In this document: piece by piece, positions 31,218 to 40,994 of the stretch
Numbering within the stretch: the first letter of the stretch is position 1
Layout: each line of letters opens with the position of its first letter
From: Isochrysis galbana
Lineage: Eukaryota > Haptophyta > Isochrysidales > Isochrysidaceae
Direction of reading: 5' to 3'
Assembly: GCA_018136815.1 (NCBI GenBank)
Contig: CM030935.1
Coordinates: 62,001 to 126,000, forward strand
Length of the DNA: 64,000 nucleotides
Notes under the pieces: model-generated
Database searches by the model: none
Seen by the model: only the letters and a program-made list of their open reading frames with translations
What the model was told of the DNA's origin: nothing
Translations under genes and position numbers: made by a program

Positions 31218-31947
31218 TGACTTCTCGATTCCTCGGTCCTCGGCGGCCTGGACCGCCACCCCTCTCGCTTCTCGACACTTCTGTCACTCCCTTTCGCTTT
31301 TCATTTCGTACCTCTAACATTTCGCCTCTCCGATCTACGAGCTCGCCGTCCCTCGGACGGCTGAGCAAAGCCTTCTTGTTGTCTTTCCAACCTGGGGATG
31401 CTACCCTAGGTTGCGATGCGCGATGCCGTCGTTCCCGAAATTCGCGTCTTCGTTTCAGTCGTTTAATCGATCCGGAGTCACCCTCATCTGCTCATATGTG
31501 GTGGGGACGATTCGACTCCGGGAGTCCCGTTCTCTCTCGCCGTTCGTTCGCTACCTCCTTCGTCGCTCTCGTCGTCCTCGAATCATTCGTTCAATGCTCT
31601 CGATTACGAGCGCCCAACGCTAGTTCTTGCCTTGAGCTCCGTCGCTGCCGATCCGTCTGCTGTCGCCAGCCAAATCTTGGATGATCTGGCCGATTCGTTC
31701 CCTCGAACCTCGCCGTTAAGCTGCCTTGGCCGTGCCAGCGAGGTTAGCCCCTCCGGATGGACGGTGGCCTACACCCTCGCTGTTCGCCGTTGGCTCGCGC
31801 CGCCTACGATGTGGGCCGACCTTGATTGGCTAGGGAGCCTTTGCGAGACTTGCGCGTTTGACGCGTTTGGTGGGCTAGGGAAGTTGGGCGGCGTTTGGGT
31901 GCAACCGCGAGGGGTACTGATGAAGTGGGGTTGCCCCCGCCTTGTCC

Positions 31948-32550
31948 CTATTGAGGGGGACGACTGGGCGACTTGATCGCCACGGTGGAGCGAATGGCCG
32001 AAAGGACGGCCTCGTCGGATCCACACTCGCCGCATCCGGCCTCACAGAGGAAACGGATGTAAGGAGGACAGGTTATCGGGTTGTGCGCCCCGTCGCCAGT
32101 CCCGTACTTCCACAAGTCTTCCTGACGGGTTTGCGCGGGTGGCCTAGGCCGGAAGGCACAGTAGGCGCAACCGTTCTCGTTGGCCCACGCGGTGATGGAG
32201 CGGTCTATGGCGGTTAGGCGAGGCACCGTCATAGAAGAGTCAGCTGGGCGGCACTTGGCGAAGGCGGCAGCAAACCCTGGGACGTCGGCTTGAAGCCTCG
32301 CGAGATCTTGGAAGCGAGCCCGAGACATCCGCCAAAGTTCGGTCGTCCACTGAGTGGAGGGGTGACCGGCAGGGATGCCGGCTCCGTTAGCCGGTGGCGA
32401 ACACTTGCGTGAGCGCGCTGCCTGCAGCGCGTTGGTAGATCCACCGCCGGTAGGGAGATGGTCCTTCAGCGCCTCGCGGATGAGCGTGTTGATGTAAGCT
32501 CGGTCGGGGGGCGGGTTGTTGACTAGAGCGGGCTGCGCGGCCGGCGGCAC
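31948..32550 (-). other. ORF with CAYCAFRP motif, paralogue B
   Basis: Leftward ORF facing paralogue A at 30441. It contains DRAYINTLIREALKDHL, FQDLARLQADVPGFAAAFAK, then GCAYCAFRPRPP, WKYGTGDGAHNPITC and PPYIRFLCEAGCGECG. The order C-x2-C ... H-x5-C ... C-x3-C-x2-C would suit a zinc ribbon or knuckle. There is no ATG-initiated start that is clearly better than others; the frame may extend right toward 32760. It is perhaps a nucleic-acid-binding ORF of an unrecognised transposon. Confidence 0.45.
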
Positions 32551-32825
32551 TCGAGAGGGAGGGACGTAGTCCGGAAGCTCTTGGAGGGAGTGCTCGTAGC
32601 CGGATAACTGTCGCTCGCTGATGCTGACACACGAGACCCTCTAGCGAGGGATCTCGCGATGTTCTGCGGCGAACTTGGCTTGGTTCAGGAGCTCTTGGAA
32701 CTTTGCCGCCACTAACTTGCCGCGTCCCTCGCCGCGCCTGCCGCCGGCTTTGTCCCTTCCTCATTGCCCTCAGGCCCTATGGGCCATCCCAATTCGTCAG
32801 CTGCGCTGCTACTGCAGGACGTACT

Positions 32826-33205
32826 GTGCCATCCACCGAGGCGCACAGCTCAGGGGGCAGGCGAGGCTGGGGCATGGCCCTAGCCCCTCCTGCCTCTCCC
32901 TCGCTGGCTCTCGCGCCCCTGAAGGTCGACTGGAGCTGGCTGGGGGCTCCTGATCAGGGGGGCCCAGGGGGAGGAGGGGCTGGTCGGAGGGCGGATGGGC
33001 TGGCCACGACAGGCCAGGGCGGGCAAATCAGGCGTGCCTGTGAGGAGAGGGATGGGTCAGTAGGGCAGTGTGCTCCTAGCAAGCCATCAGGCATGCCAGG
33101 AGACAGGAGAGTGGGAGTGGGTGGCGGGGGAGGAGTGGAGAGAGGAGAGGGGGGGGGCTCGTGCCCCCCCATGGGCCATGGGTGAACCAAATATAAACAT
33201 AGTTC
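32826..33205 (-). mobile_element. SINE-like retroposon head fragment
   Basis: Reverse-oriented copy of the GC-rich head: GCGCACAGCTCAGGGGGCAG at the left and CCAAATATAAACATAGTT at the right (5') end. It is most similar to 34980-35350. The 3' portion is missing. Confidence 0.75.
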
Positions 33206-33227
33206 ATAGTTCCAGGTGGCGCAGGCT

Positions 33228-33576
33228 ACTCGATTCGCAGTCATTTATTTCTCGAGGACCGCTCACGACGCGAGCTGGTAAGGGCCGTTCTTCTTTGTTG
33301 ACGAGAGTCCCCCCCCCCCCCCCTCGATGCTTTTCCTGGTGAGTCGCCCGACGTAGGTCGGTCCGCCTCACCATTATAATAATCATTATAGCATTATAAC
33401 TTGTGGGGAGTTAGAATTGCAGCCGGGGGCCTGCGAGGGGGGAGATATGAAGGGTTGCATAGGTGTATGTATTTGTGGCATCAGCGCACGTCAAGACCCA
33501 CGGGCAGGTGCGCTGAGGGGTGTCGTAATAGTTCACCGGGCTAGTGGGAGTAGTGTTACCAACGCTCAATTAGCTT
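33228..33576 (+). repeat. Retroposon 3' module (second copy of 23780-24118)
   Basis: Matches 23780-24118 nearly throughout (TTATTTCTCGAG.ACCGCTC, GAGCTGGTAAGGGCCGTTCTT, GCATAGGTGTATGTAT, CGGGCAGGTGCGCTGAGGG). Here it is followed by the insertion at 33589 instead of a clean (ATT)n tail. Confidence 0.75.
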
Positions 33577-33588
33577 TTAACATCATGA

Positions 33589-35352
33589 TAATAATAATAA
33601 TCAATGTTATATCCTAGCCAACCCCACTAGCTAATTGGACATAACTTTTCCGTCCCGGAATCCCGCCATGCCTGACGGGCCAGGTGTCCGAGTGATACCG
33701 GGGGGTGGGGGCACTGCCCCCTCCCCTCGAAAAAATAATCAATGTTATATCCTAGCCAACCCCACTAGCTAATTGGACACAACTTTTCCGTCCCGGAATC
33801 CCGCCATGCCTGACGAGCCAGGTGTCCGAGTGCTACCGGCGGGTGGGGGCACTGCCCCCTCCCCTCGATATTTGTCCTCCCCCCAGTGCACGCACCGACC
33901 CCGCGCACCCCAGCGCGTCCTCTCCTCGAGTCCACGCTGGGGGAAAACCCCTTTCGGGTAAAAGCAACGCGGGGGGGGGGGGCATTCGTGAGATAGGGGC
34001 CCAGAAGCGCTAATCTCCCTCGCTAGTGCGAGTGGCCGCGGCGAGCCGCGGCCCTTCCCTCCTGGCTCTGGCGCCCCCGTCTTCTCTTACCCAAACGGGG
34101 CGAGAAGACACGTCACTGCCGGAGGGGAGAGCTGCCGCTCCCCCCTCCCCTCCCTCTTTCCTTTTCCTCCTCTCTTCCCTGCGGCGGGGGCCCATGGCGC
34201 GCGCCTGCGGCCCCTCGCTCAGGTCCCCAGATGGCCTGCAGGGCCTGGGAGCACAGCTCAGGGGGCAGGTGAGGCTGGGGCATGGCCCTGGCCCCTCCTG
34301 CCTCTCCCTCGCTGGCGCTCCGAGCCCCTGCGGGTCGACTGGAGCTGGCTGGGGGGTCCTGTACAGGGGGGCCCAGGGGGAGGAGGGGCTGGTCAGAGGA
34401 ATGGGCAGGCCACGACGGGCCAGGGCGGGCGAGTCAGGCGGGCCTGTGATGAGAGGAATAGGTCAGCAGGGCTGTGTGCTCCTGGCAAGCCATCAGGCGT
34501 GCCAGGAGAGTGGGTGGATCCTCCCCCATGGCAGGGGAGGAGTGGAGAGAGAGGGGGGCTCGTGCCCCCCCATGGGCGAACTAAGTATAAACTTAGTTCT
34601 GCCCCCTCCCCTCGATATTTGTCCTCCCCCCAGTGCATGCACCGACCCCGCGCACCCCAGCGCGTCCTCTCCTCGAGTCCACGCTGGGGGAAAACCCCTT
34701 TCGGGTAAAAGCAACGCAGGGGGGGGGGCACTCGTGAGATAGGAGCCCAGAAGCGCTAATCTCCCTCGCTAGAGCGAGTGGCCGCGGCAAGCCGCGGCCC
34801 TTCCCTCCTGGCTCTGGCGCCCCCGTCTTCTCTTACCCAAACGGGGCGAGAAGACACGTATCTGCCGGTGGGGAGAGCTGCCGCTCCCCCCTCCCCTCCC
34901 TCTTCCCTTTTCCCCCTCTCTTTCCTGCGGCGGGGGCCCATGGCGCGCGCCTGCGGCCCCTCTTCAGGTCCCCAGGAGGCCGGCAGGGGCCTGGGAGCGC
35001 AGCTCAGCAGGGGGCAGGTGAGGCTGGGGCATGGCCCTGGCCCCTCCTGCCTCTCCCTCGCTGGCTCTCGCGCCCCTGCGGGTCGACTGGAGCTGGCTGG
35101 GGGGTCCTGATCAGGGGGGCCCAGGGGGAGGAGGGGCTGGTCAGAGAGATGGGCTGGCCACGACAGGCCAGGGCGGGCGAATCAGGCGTGCCTGTGGGGA
35201 GGGAGAGGGATGGGTCAGCATGGCAGTGTGCTCCTGGCAGGCCATCAGGCGTGCCAAGAGAGTGGGTGGTTCCTCCCCCATGGCAGGGGAGGAGTGGAGA
35301 GAGGGGGGGGCTCGTGCCCCCCCATGGGCGAACTAAGCATAAACTTTGTTGA
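33589..35352 (-). mobile_element. Composite SINE-like retroposon array with 17-bp TSD
   Basis: A single 1764-bp insertion bounded by AGCTTTTAACATCATGA (33572-33588 and 35353-35369). Read on the minus strand it holds a head-containing copy (35352-34602), a full-length copy (34601-33743) and a partial 3' end (33742-33605). The 3' end reads GGTTGGCTAGGATATAACAT followed by a (TTA)n tail. It shares its body with copies at 40180-40665 and 42939-44770. Tandem copies within one TSD imply that a multimeric RNA, or template switching, was integrated in one event. Confidence 0.85.
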
Positions 35353-35448
35353 GCTTTTAACATCATGAAGGGGAGAGTGTGAATGAAGGGTCTGGGGCGT
35401 GGCTACACAAAACACAGCAGAGTCCCAAAGCCACATGCGAGGCGTGAA

Positions 35449-35465
35449 GATTAAAAGGTTTTTTT
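35449..35465 (+). repeat. Retroposon-type 3' tail motif
   Basis: GATTAAAAGGTTTTTTT in plus orientation, the same terminal motif as the tails at 18314-18326 and 29976. The body of the element that left it was not identified. Confidence 0.4.
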
Positions 35466-35828
35466 GTTTATCGTAGGCCTGGCGATTGGTGCAAGGCTAG
35501 TGGCTAGTGGCTAGTGGCAGTAGCGGCACTCATGGCTCATTTGTTTTGCACTTTTATGTGCTCTTGATGCAAGGATGCAAGGCTATGCTCAAGGATTACC
35601 TTGTAATTCGTTATAATTGCTATAGATATAAAGCATTCTCACACATGGTATTCCAGGACGACCGACGAAAATCGTGTCGTTCCTGAGGAGCGAAGAGTGC
35701 CGCTTCGTCGGGGCGTACTTGCCTCGGTAGGCCGCGCAGAATAGGCTCGAATAGGCTGACATAGAGAGAACATCCCTCACGCCGTGCATTCCTCATAGTG
35801 CGACAAGGGCACAGCAGTATGCTTAGCA

Positions 35829-37671
35829 TCAATCCACCTTATACGCATGAACAGCATCGACAAATGCAGCGACAAGCTCGGGCTTCTCTTTGCCTGAAAG
35901 CCCCTCAAACAAGTTGGCAATTAGCAACTGTGGACCGAGCTTATCAAGCATCTCGTTGGTGGCCTGCTTCACGCTCTCCGGAGTGCCGGTCACCAACAAT
36001 GCTGGGTCGAACGAGCCTTGCAGGCACACGCCAGGGAATTGATCGCGCGCCGTCGTTAAGTCGACAGTGTTATCGATGGCGAGGCATTCATACCCAGCCA
36101 TCTGCAGTGAGGGGAGAGCATGAGCTGCACCACGGGGAAAGACCATTAGCGGCACGTCCGGGTGGCGGGCGCGTAACTCCTTTGCGATGGCAGCCATGTG
36201 AGGGACGGCATGCGCCTCGAAACCAGCAGGTGAGATCTTGTCCCCCATCGCCTCGAAGACCTGTTCGGCGGACGGGGCGGTCAGCAGGTTGAGCATGCAT
36301 GCATGCACTGGGTCTGGCTCCTTGCATGCCATGAACATCTCATCGAGGGCTTCATGCTCTCGTCGAGGATGGCCGCTGCTTACCTGCAGCACTTGCGCAC
36401 CAGCTTCGACCTGAAGTGACAGGTATTCAATGACAGTCGTGCGCAGCACACTCATCAAGTGGTCAAAATCCTCCGGGTACTCCTTGAGCCAGCGCTCGCC
36501 CTCGTCAAGACCCTTCTTAGACGACCCGCCCACCATATAATACAGCAGAGTCCACGGGGCGGCGGAGAAGCCAATGAGCGGCACCTACACCATAGACAGG
36601 GACTTAATATCATTGCTGTCGGGGCAGCTCTGAGCGAAATTGAGGGAGGAACGGCAGGTCTGCATCGGGGCGGATCCTCGCAAAACAAACCCTCATGTGC
36701 GGAGTGGACACGCCGACACGCCGACACGCCGTTTGAGGCGTCGACCAACGTACCTTCCCGTTGAGCTCCATGCGGATGTCGTGCACGGCCTGCAGCACAT
36801 GTGGCAGCTTCTCGCGCACGAGGTTGGCAGCCATTTCCGGAGTCTCTGGCAGGGTCAGCCTCTTCATGTCAACCGGGGAGGTGAGTGGCTCCGGGACCTG
36901 GATGCCCACGCCGCCTGGCATCTCCACCTTGACACCAAAGGCCTACAGGCGTGCTCAGATCCGGAAAATCAGAAGCGCGCCAATATCCGAGCTGCGAGCT
37001 GCGAGCTGCGAGCTGTGCCCCAAGCCCACCGGGCTGGTGAACCAGTTCGTTCCACCAATCCCGAGCGCCCTACAAGAGTGCCCCAAACGAGCACCGCCGC
37101 GCCTTGAATCTCCCACCTGTGGTACGACGAGGATGTCTGAGAAGAGAATAGCTGCGTCGACGTCGTATCTGCGGACGGGCTGCATCGTGACTTCGGTAAC
37201 GTCGGCCGGGTCCTCTAGCAGCTGGAGGAAGTTCTTCCCCTTCGCCGCCTTGTACTCGTTGTATTCAGGCAAGTGTCGGCCCGCCTGGCGGAAGAGCCAG
37301 ACAGGCACCTTCTCCACCTTCAGACAGCCGGAGAGAAAGGGTTCGGCCCCCGCCACAGCTCTTCCTCTTGCGCAGGCCTTATCAAGGGATCATGCCTCTC
37401 TCTCATGTTGTGTCGGTGTCTTTGGCGCTGAGCCCCAGGCTCCACCCCTTTCCCTCCCATCCATGGTGTGCGCCCGCTTGTGCTCGCCACCCTTCTCACG
37501 TGTTCTCACCTTCTCTCCCCTGGCGGCGCGCAGGAGCGCGTCGTTCTGGAGGGCGGGGAAGGTGGTAGCCGACGCTGAGAGTACGAGATTCCGACCCGCA
37601 ACGCGCACCGCCGACGCACACGCGCAGAGCGAGAGCGCGAGGAGAGAGCGGCGAGCCGAGGGACACCTCAT
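35829..37671 (-). CDS. HemE/UROD: Uroporphyrinogen decarboxylase, plastid-type (five exons)
   Basis: This enzyme removes four carboxyl groups from uroporphyrinogen III to make coproporphyrinogen III for heme and chlorophyll. Exons: 37671-37510, 37317-37117, 36942-36754, 36584-36384 and 36260-35829. The introns (192, 174, 169 and 123 bp) are GT...AG and all phase 0, giving 394 residues. The leader [20 protein letters not shown] is signal-like and is followed by a short polar stretch before [17 protein letters not shown], which suits a bipartite plastid-targeting presequence. Family motifs are [25 protein letters not shown] (catalytic Asp), [27 protein letters not shown] and [10 protein letters not shown]. 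The usual NxGHG turn reads [13 protein letters not shown], so the conserved His is Glu here; I recall algal paralogues of this type. A module shared with EMC1 lies 127 bp upstream. Confidence 0.95.
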
Positions 37672-37797
37672 TATTGGCTCTCGTCGGCCGGCAGATCGAT
37701 GATCCCCTTGGGCCCGTGCGATTTTAACTGCTACATAGCTGGTTGGTGGTGGGGAAGGACGAGCTCTAACTCTAAGCTCTTAGGTCTTAGGTAGAGT

Positions 37798-37962
37798 GTC
37801 AGAGTTTTCTTGTTGTCCTAGTTTGATCCTAGTGCTGAGGGACCGTGCCTCGACGGCAACGGAGCCCCTACCCCGCGATGAGGGTGTGCGTGGCTGGCGC
37901 ATGGCTCGTCCGGTTTTTGTGTTATGTGCCTAGGGATGCTAGCCCTAGCCAACAACAAGACG
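37798..37962 (-). promoter_or_regulatory. Upstream module shared with EMC1 (copy 2)
   Basis: GTCAGAGTTTTCTTGTTGTC through AGGGATGCTAGCCCTAGCCA matches 2831-2967 with short insertions. It is in the same orientation relative to the leftward gene it precedes. See copy 1. Confidence 0.6.
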
Positions 37963-38370
37963 CAAGCCGGAAGACTAAAGACGGACGGACGAATTGGGCT
38001 GACCCTAGCTGGGAAACACAGCAGGAGCGTCTCCAAACACAGTAAAAACAGGCTGTGTTTTACATTTGTACAAACACAGCCAAACACAGTCCAAAACACA
38101 GTCCAAAACACAGTGATACAGGAGGGGGGCTCTCCCCTCCCCCCCCCCCCCCCGCACCCCCCTCTCTCTTCTCTCTTCTCGCGAGCGTGGCCCGAGCGCG
38201 CCCCTCTCTCCCCCTCCCCCTCCCCCCTCCTCAACACCATGTCCAGCTTCAACCCCAACCCCAGCCGTGCCTCGCGCGCGCGCGATCGCCTCGAAGGCGA
38301 GGCACAGGCTGACGCCTGCGATGGGGCGCTGGTCCGTGAGGTGCCCCCAGCCCTAGCTTCGCAGCGCTTT

Positions 38371-39273
38371 TAAGGCGTGGAATTTCCCCCCAGGGCCCCT
38401 ATCTAGATACAAGTGAATAGCGCAAAATTTTATCTAGCTAGATATAGATATTGGCCCCAGCCATCTAGCTAGATATAGATACTCCATTTTTCGGCCTAGA
38501 TATAGATAGTGTAGATATCTAGATATCTAGATATCCAGGACTTCTACTACGACGACTATATATATACGTAGTACGTACTAGTAGTACTATAAATACACCT
38601 TTCTAAAGTCTTTCTTCTTTTTTTTCTTCCACGCCGCTCCCCCTCCCCCCTCCCCCCTCTCCCCCCTCCCCCCCCTTGTGCTTGTGTTTGTACGCGCCGC
38701 TGTTCGCTCGCCTGCTGCCCTCGTTGGCTCGAGGCGTGAGGAGGGGGAGGAGGAGGGCCTCGCTGCCGCCTGTTGTTGGCATGAGCCCCCCTACCTACCC
38801 ATCCTTCTCCTCCTTCGCCCGCGCCCGGGTCATCGCTTCGGCTACGCTCCTGGTCCCGGGAGTGAAACGCATGTTCTCGAAAGCAGGCAAGTTTCATGAT
38901 GACTTGAAAGAAAGCATCTCAGAGTCAGAGTGATGAAACACTGGAGCATGCGCTTTTGGCCACAGTCAACTATGATTGATTGTGTGAGCAAGATTAGTGA
39001 GGAGCCCCTGTGCAATCGTAATCGTGATCGTCTCACAGTCCACTGACCGCCGGTGCCTCTTGTCAGCTGTAACAAGCCCGTCCGCGCTCGACTGTAAGCA
39101 GCTAAAGAGGCCCGCTGCCCGCTGCCCGCTATTCACTAGATAGCTAGATATTGGCGATTGCCATCTAGCTAGATATAGATAGTCCCCGGTTCCATCTAAC
39201 TAGATATAGATAGTGAAAATCGGGGGTGGATAACCAGATAGCTAGATATCTGGCTATCTAGTTCCACGCCTTA
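38371..39273 (+). mobile_element. Non-autonomous hAT element, second family (903 bp)
   Basis: Termini TAAGGCGTGGAA / TTCCACGCCTTA with an exact 8-bp target duplication AGCGCTTT (38363-38370 and 39274-39281). The subterminal regions carry many TAGCTAGATATAGATA motifs (38400-38540 and 39135-39255). A decayed plus-strand frame near 38830-38930 keeps GVKRMFSKAGKFHDDLKESI, which resembles the hAT dimerisation domain. No functional transposase is present. Confidence 0.87.
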
Positions 39274-39293
39274 AGCGCTTTCAATGGGCAGCG

Positions 39294-39797
39294 TTGCTCA
39301 ATGGAGCGCAAGGCCAAGGCTCGATCCAGAGGGCCGCCGCGCAAGAGGAGGAGGAGAAGGAGGAGGTGCCTGCACGCGCGAGGAGGGAGGCAGTGTTTGG
39401 TGTGCTCCCTGCGCGCGCCACTGGGCTGAGCCAACCCTTGTTGCAAGGCGTGCGCAAGCGCTCGCTTGCGGCGAAGCACACCGATCCTGCGTGGGCATGT
39501 GTGATCATCCTCAATGAGGATGATCCAAATCACCCTGCGTGGCGCTGCATCGGCTGCGGCGTGGAGCGGCGCTGCAGCGCGACAAGGGTTGTCGACCACA
39601 TGCTTGGTCGCAGCCAATCTGCCCAGTGTGTCGGATCCAGAGTATTTCCGCAATACTCTAGACGGATCCGATCTTGTGTGTCTTTTAACTTTAGGATGGG
39701 CACTGTGTTCTTGAGAAGTGATCGCCGTTTACTTCGAGACTCTTCGTTGTGGCTTCGTTTCGGTTGGCTGCATTCTTCTCCGGACTCGTTTCTTTGA
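39294..39797 (+). pseudogene. ORF with BED-like zinc finger (possible hAT N-terminus)
   Basis: Starts just right of the hAT element above. Contains HTDPAWACVIILNEDD, then WRCIGCGVERRC and VVDHMLGRSQSAQC, a C-x2-C ... H-x8-C pattern like BED fingers found at the N-terminus of hAT transposases. After residue ~105 the frame becomes serine/arginine-rich and uninformative. It may be the 5' part of a hAT transposase gene whose catalytic part is gone, or a small host DNA-binding gene. Confidence 0.4.
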
Positions 39798-40179
39798 TTG
39801 TGGCGACTGTTTACGTGAGTTTTCGGAGTGTCTCTTTGTTGACTGGGCGGTTTTGTGAGTGATGTGTGATCGTGGCTTGTGTCGCCATGTAGCGCGCGCG
39901 CTTGTCGAGTCGAGCGGAGCCGGAGGGCTCTGAGCCACTCCGTCGCGAGCGGCACCGGCGGCTAGCGCGGCGCTTTGGCCCTCCTCCCCACCGGGAGTCG
40001 GGTGAATGAAATTCTGGACTGGGTCGGGCAACCCCATTTGGGTGTCTGGACGGGGGACGAACGGCGAACGAAGGGCGGTGGGGCGGCGAGGCGCTCCTAG
40101 CGGCCCTAGTGTGTTGGGTTTCAAGAGATTGTTAGACCTACAAAGAACTCTTCCCTCAGGGAGGGAGCCTAGGCTGCTA

Positions 40180-40665
40180 GAGTGGCCGCAGGCGCGCGCC
40201 ATGGGCCCCGCCGCAGGGAAGAGAGGAGGAAAAGGGAAGAGGGAGGGGAGGGGGGAGCGGCAGCTCTCCCCTCCGGCATTTTTACGTGTCTTCTCGCCCC
40301 GTTTGGGTAAGAGAAGACGGGGGCGCCAGAGCCAGGAGGGAAGGGCCGCGGCTCGCCGCGGCCACTCGCTCGGGCGAGGGAGATTAGCGCTCTAGGCCCC
40401 TAAACTCACGATTGCCCCCCCCCCCCCTGCGTTGTTTTACCCGAAAGGGGTTTTCCCCCAGCGTGGCCTCGAGGAGAGGGTGTGCTGGGGTGCGTAGGGT
40501 CGGTGCTTGCACTGGGGGGAGGACAAATATCGAGGGGAGGGGGCAATGCCCCCCCCCCCCCCGGTACCACTCGGACACCTGGCTCGCCAGGCATGGCGGG
40601 AGTCCGGGGCTGAAAAGTTGTGTCCAATTAGCTAGTGGGGTTGGCTAGGATATAACATTTTAATT
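40180..40665 (+). mobile_element. SINE-like retroposon, 5'-truncated, T-rich tail
   Basis: Plus-oriented copy of the 3' half of the GC-rich family, from GGCCGCAGGCGCGCGCCATG to GGGGTTGGCTAGGATATAAC. A T-rich tail (ATTTTAATTTTTGTTTTGTT) follows. It matches the reverse complement of 42957-43440 and 33743-34200. Confidence 0.8.
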
Positions 40666-40994
40666 TTTGTTTTGTTTTCTTTATTTAGTAGTAATTAATT
40701 ACCCCCCGGGAGCTACCGGTAGCTGGGAGCCCACGGGGGCTAAAATATACCTTACACCTACAACAAATCTTTCGATCATCGGCGGCTCCGACGGCTCTCC
40801 TCCTCGCCGAGGAGAGGGGAAGGAAGGAAGGAGAGAGAGAGTTCGTCCGTCCGTCCAAGCTATGTTGGAGAAGAAAGGGAGAGACAATTGTAAGAAACCA
40901 TCAGAGAGAGGCGCGTGTGAGACGTCCCATCTGTCGCAGCGCATTCCGACCACCGCCAGCCGAACCAGCTCGTCCCCGCCGACCCCAGACACCG

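Noticed and set aside
30947-31684. 245-codon plus-strand ORF between the two paralogues
   Set aside because: Arg/Ser-rich, overlaps other frames, codes nothing recognisable.
39284-39345. tRNA-like A-box and B-box (TTGCTCAATGG, GGCTCGATCC)
   Set aside because: No anticodon arm or acceptor pairing can be drawn, and the stretch lies inside the BED-finger frame; spacing is probably chance.
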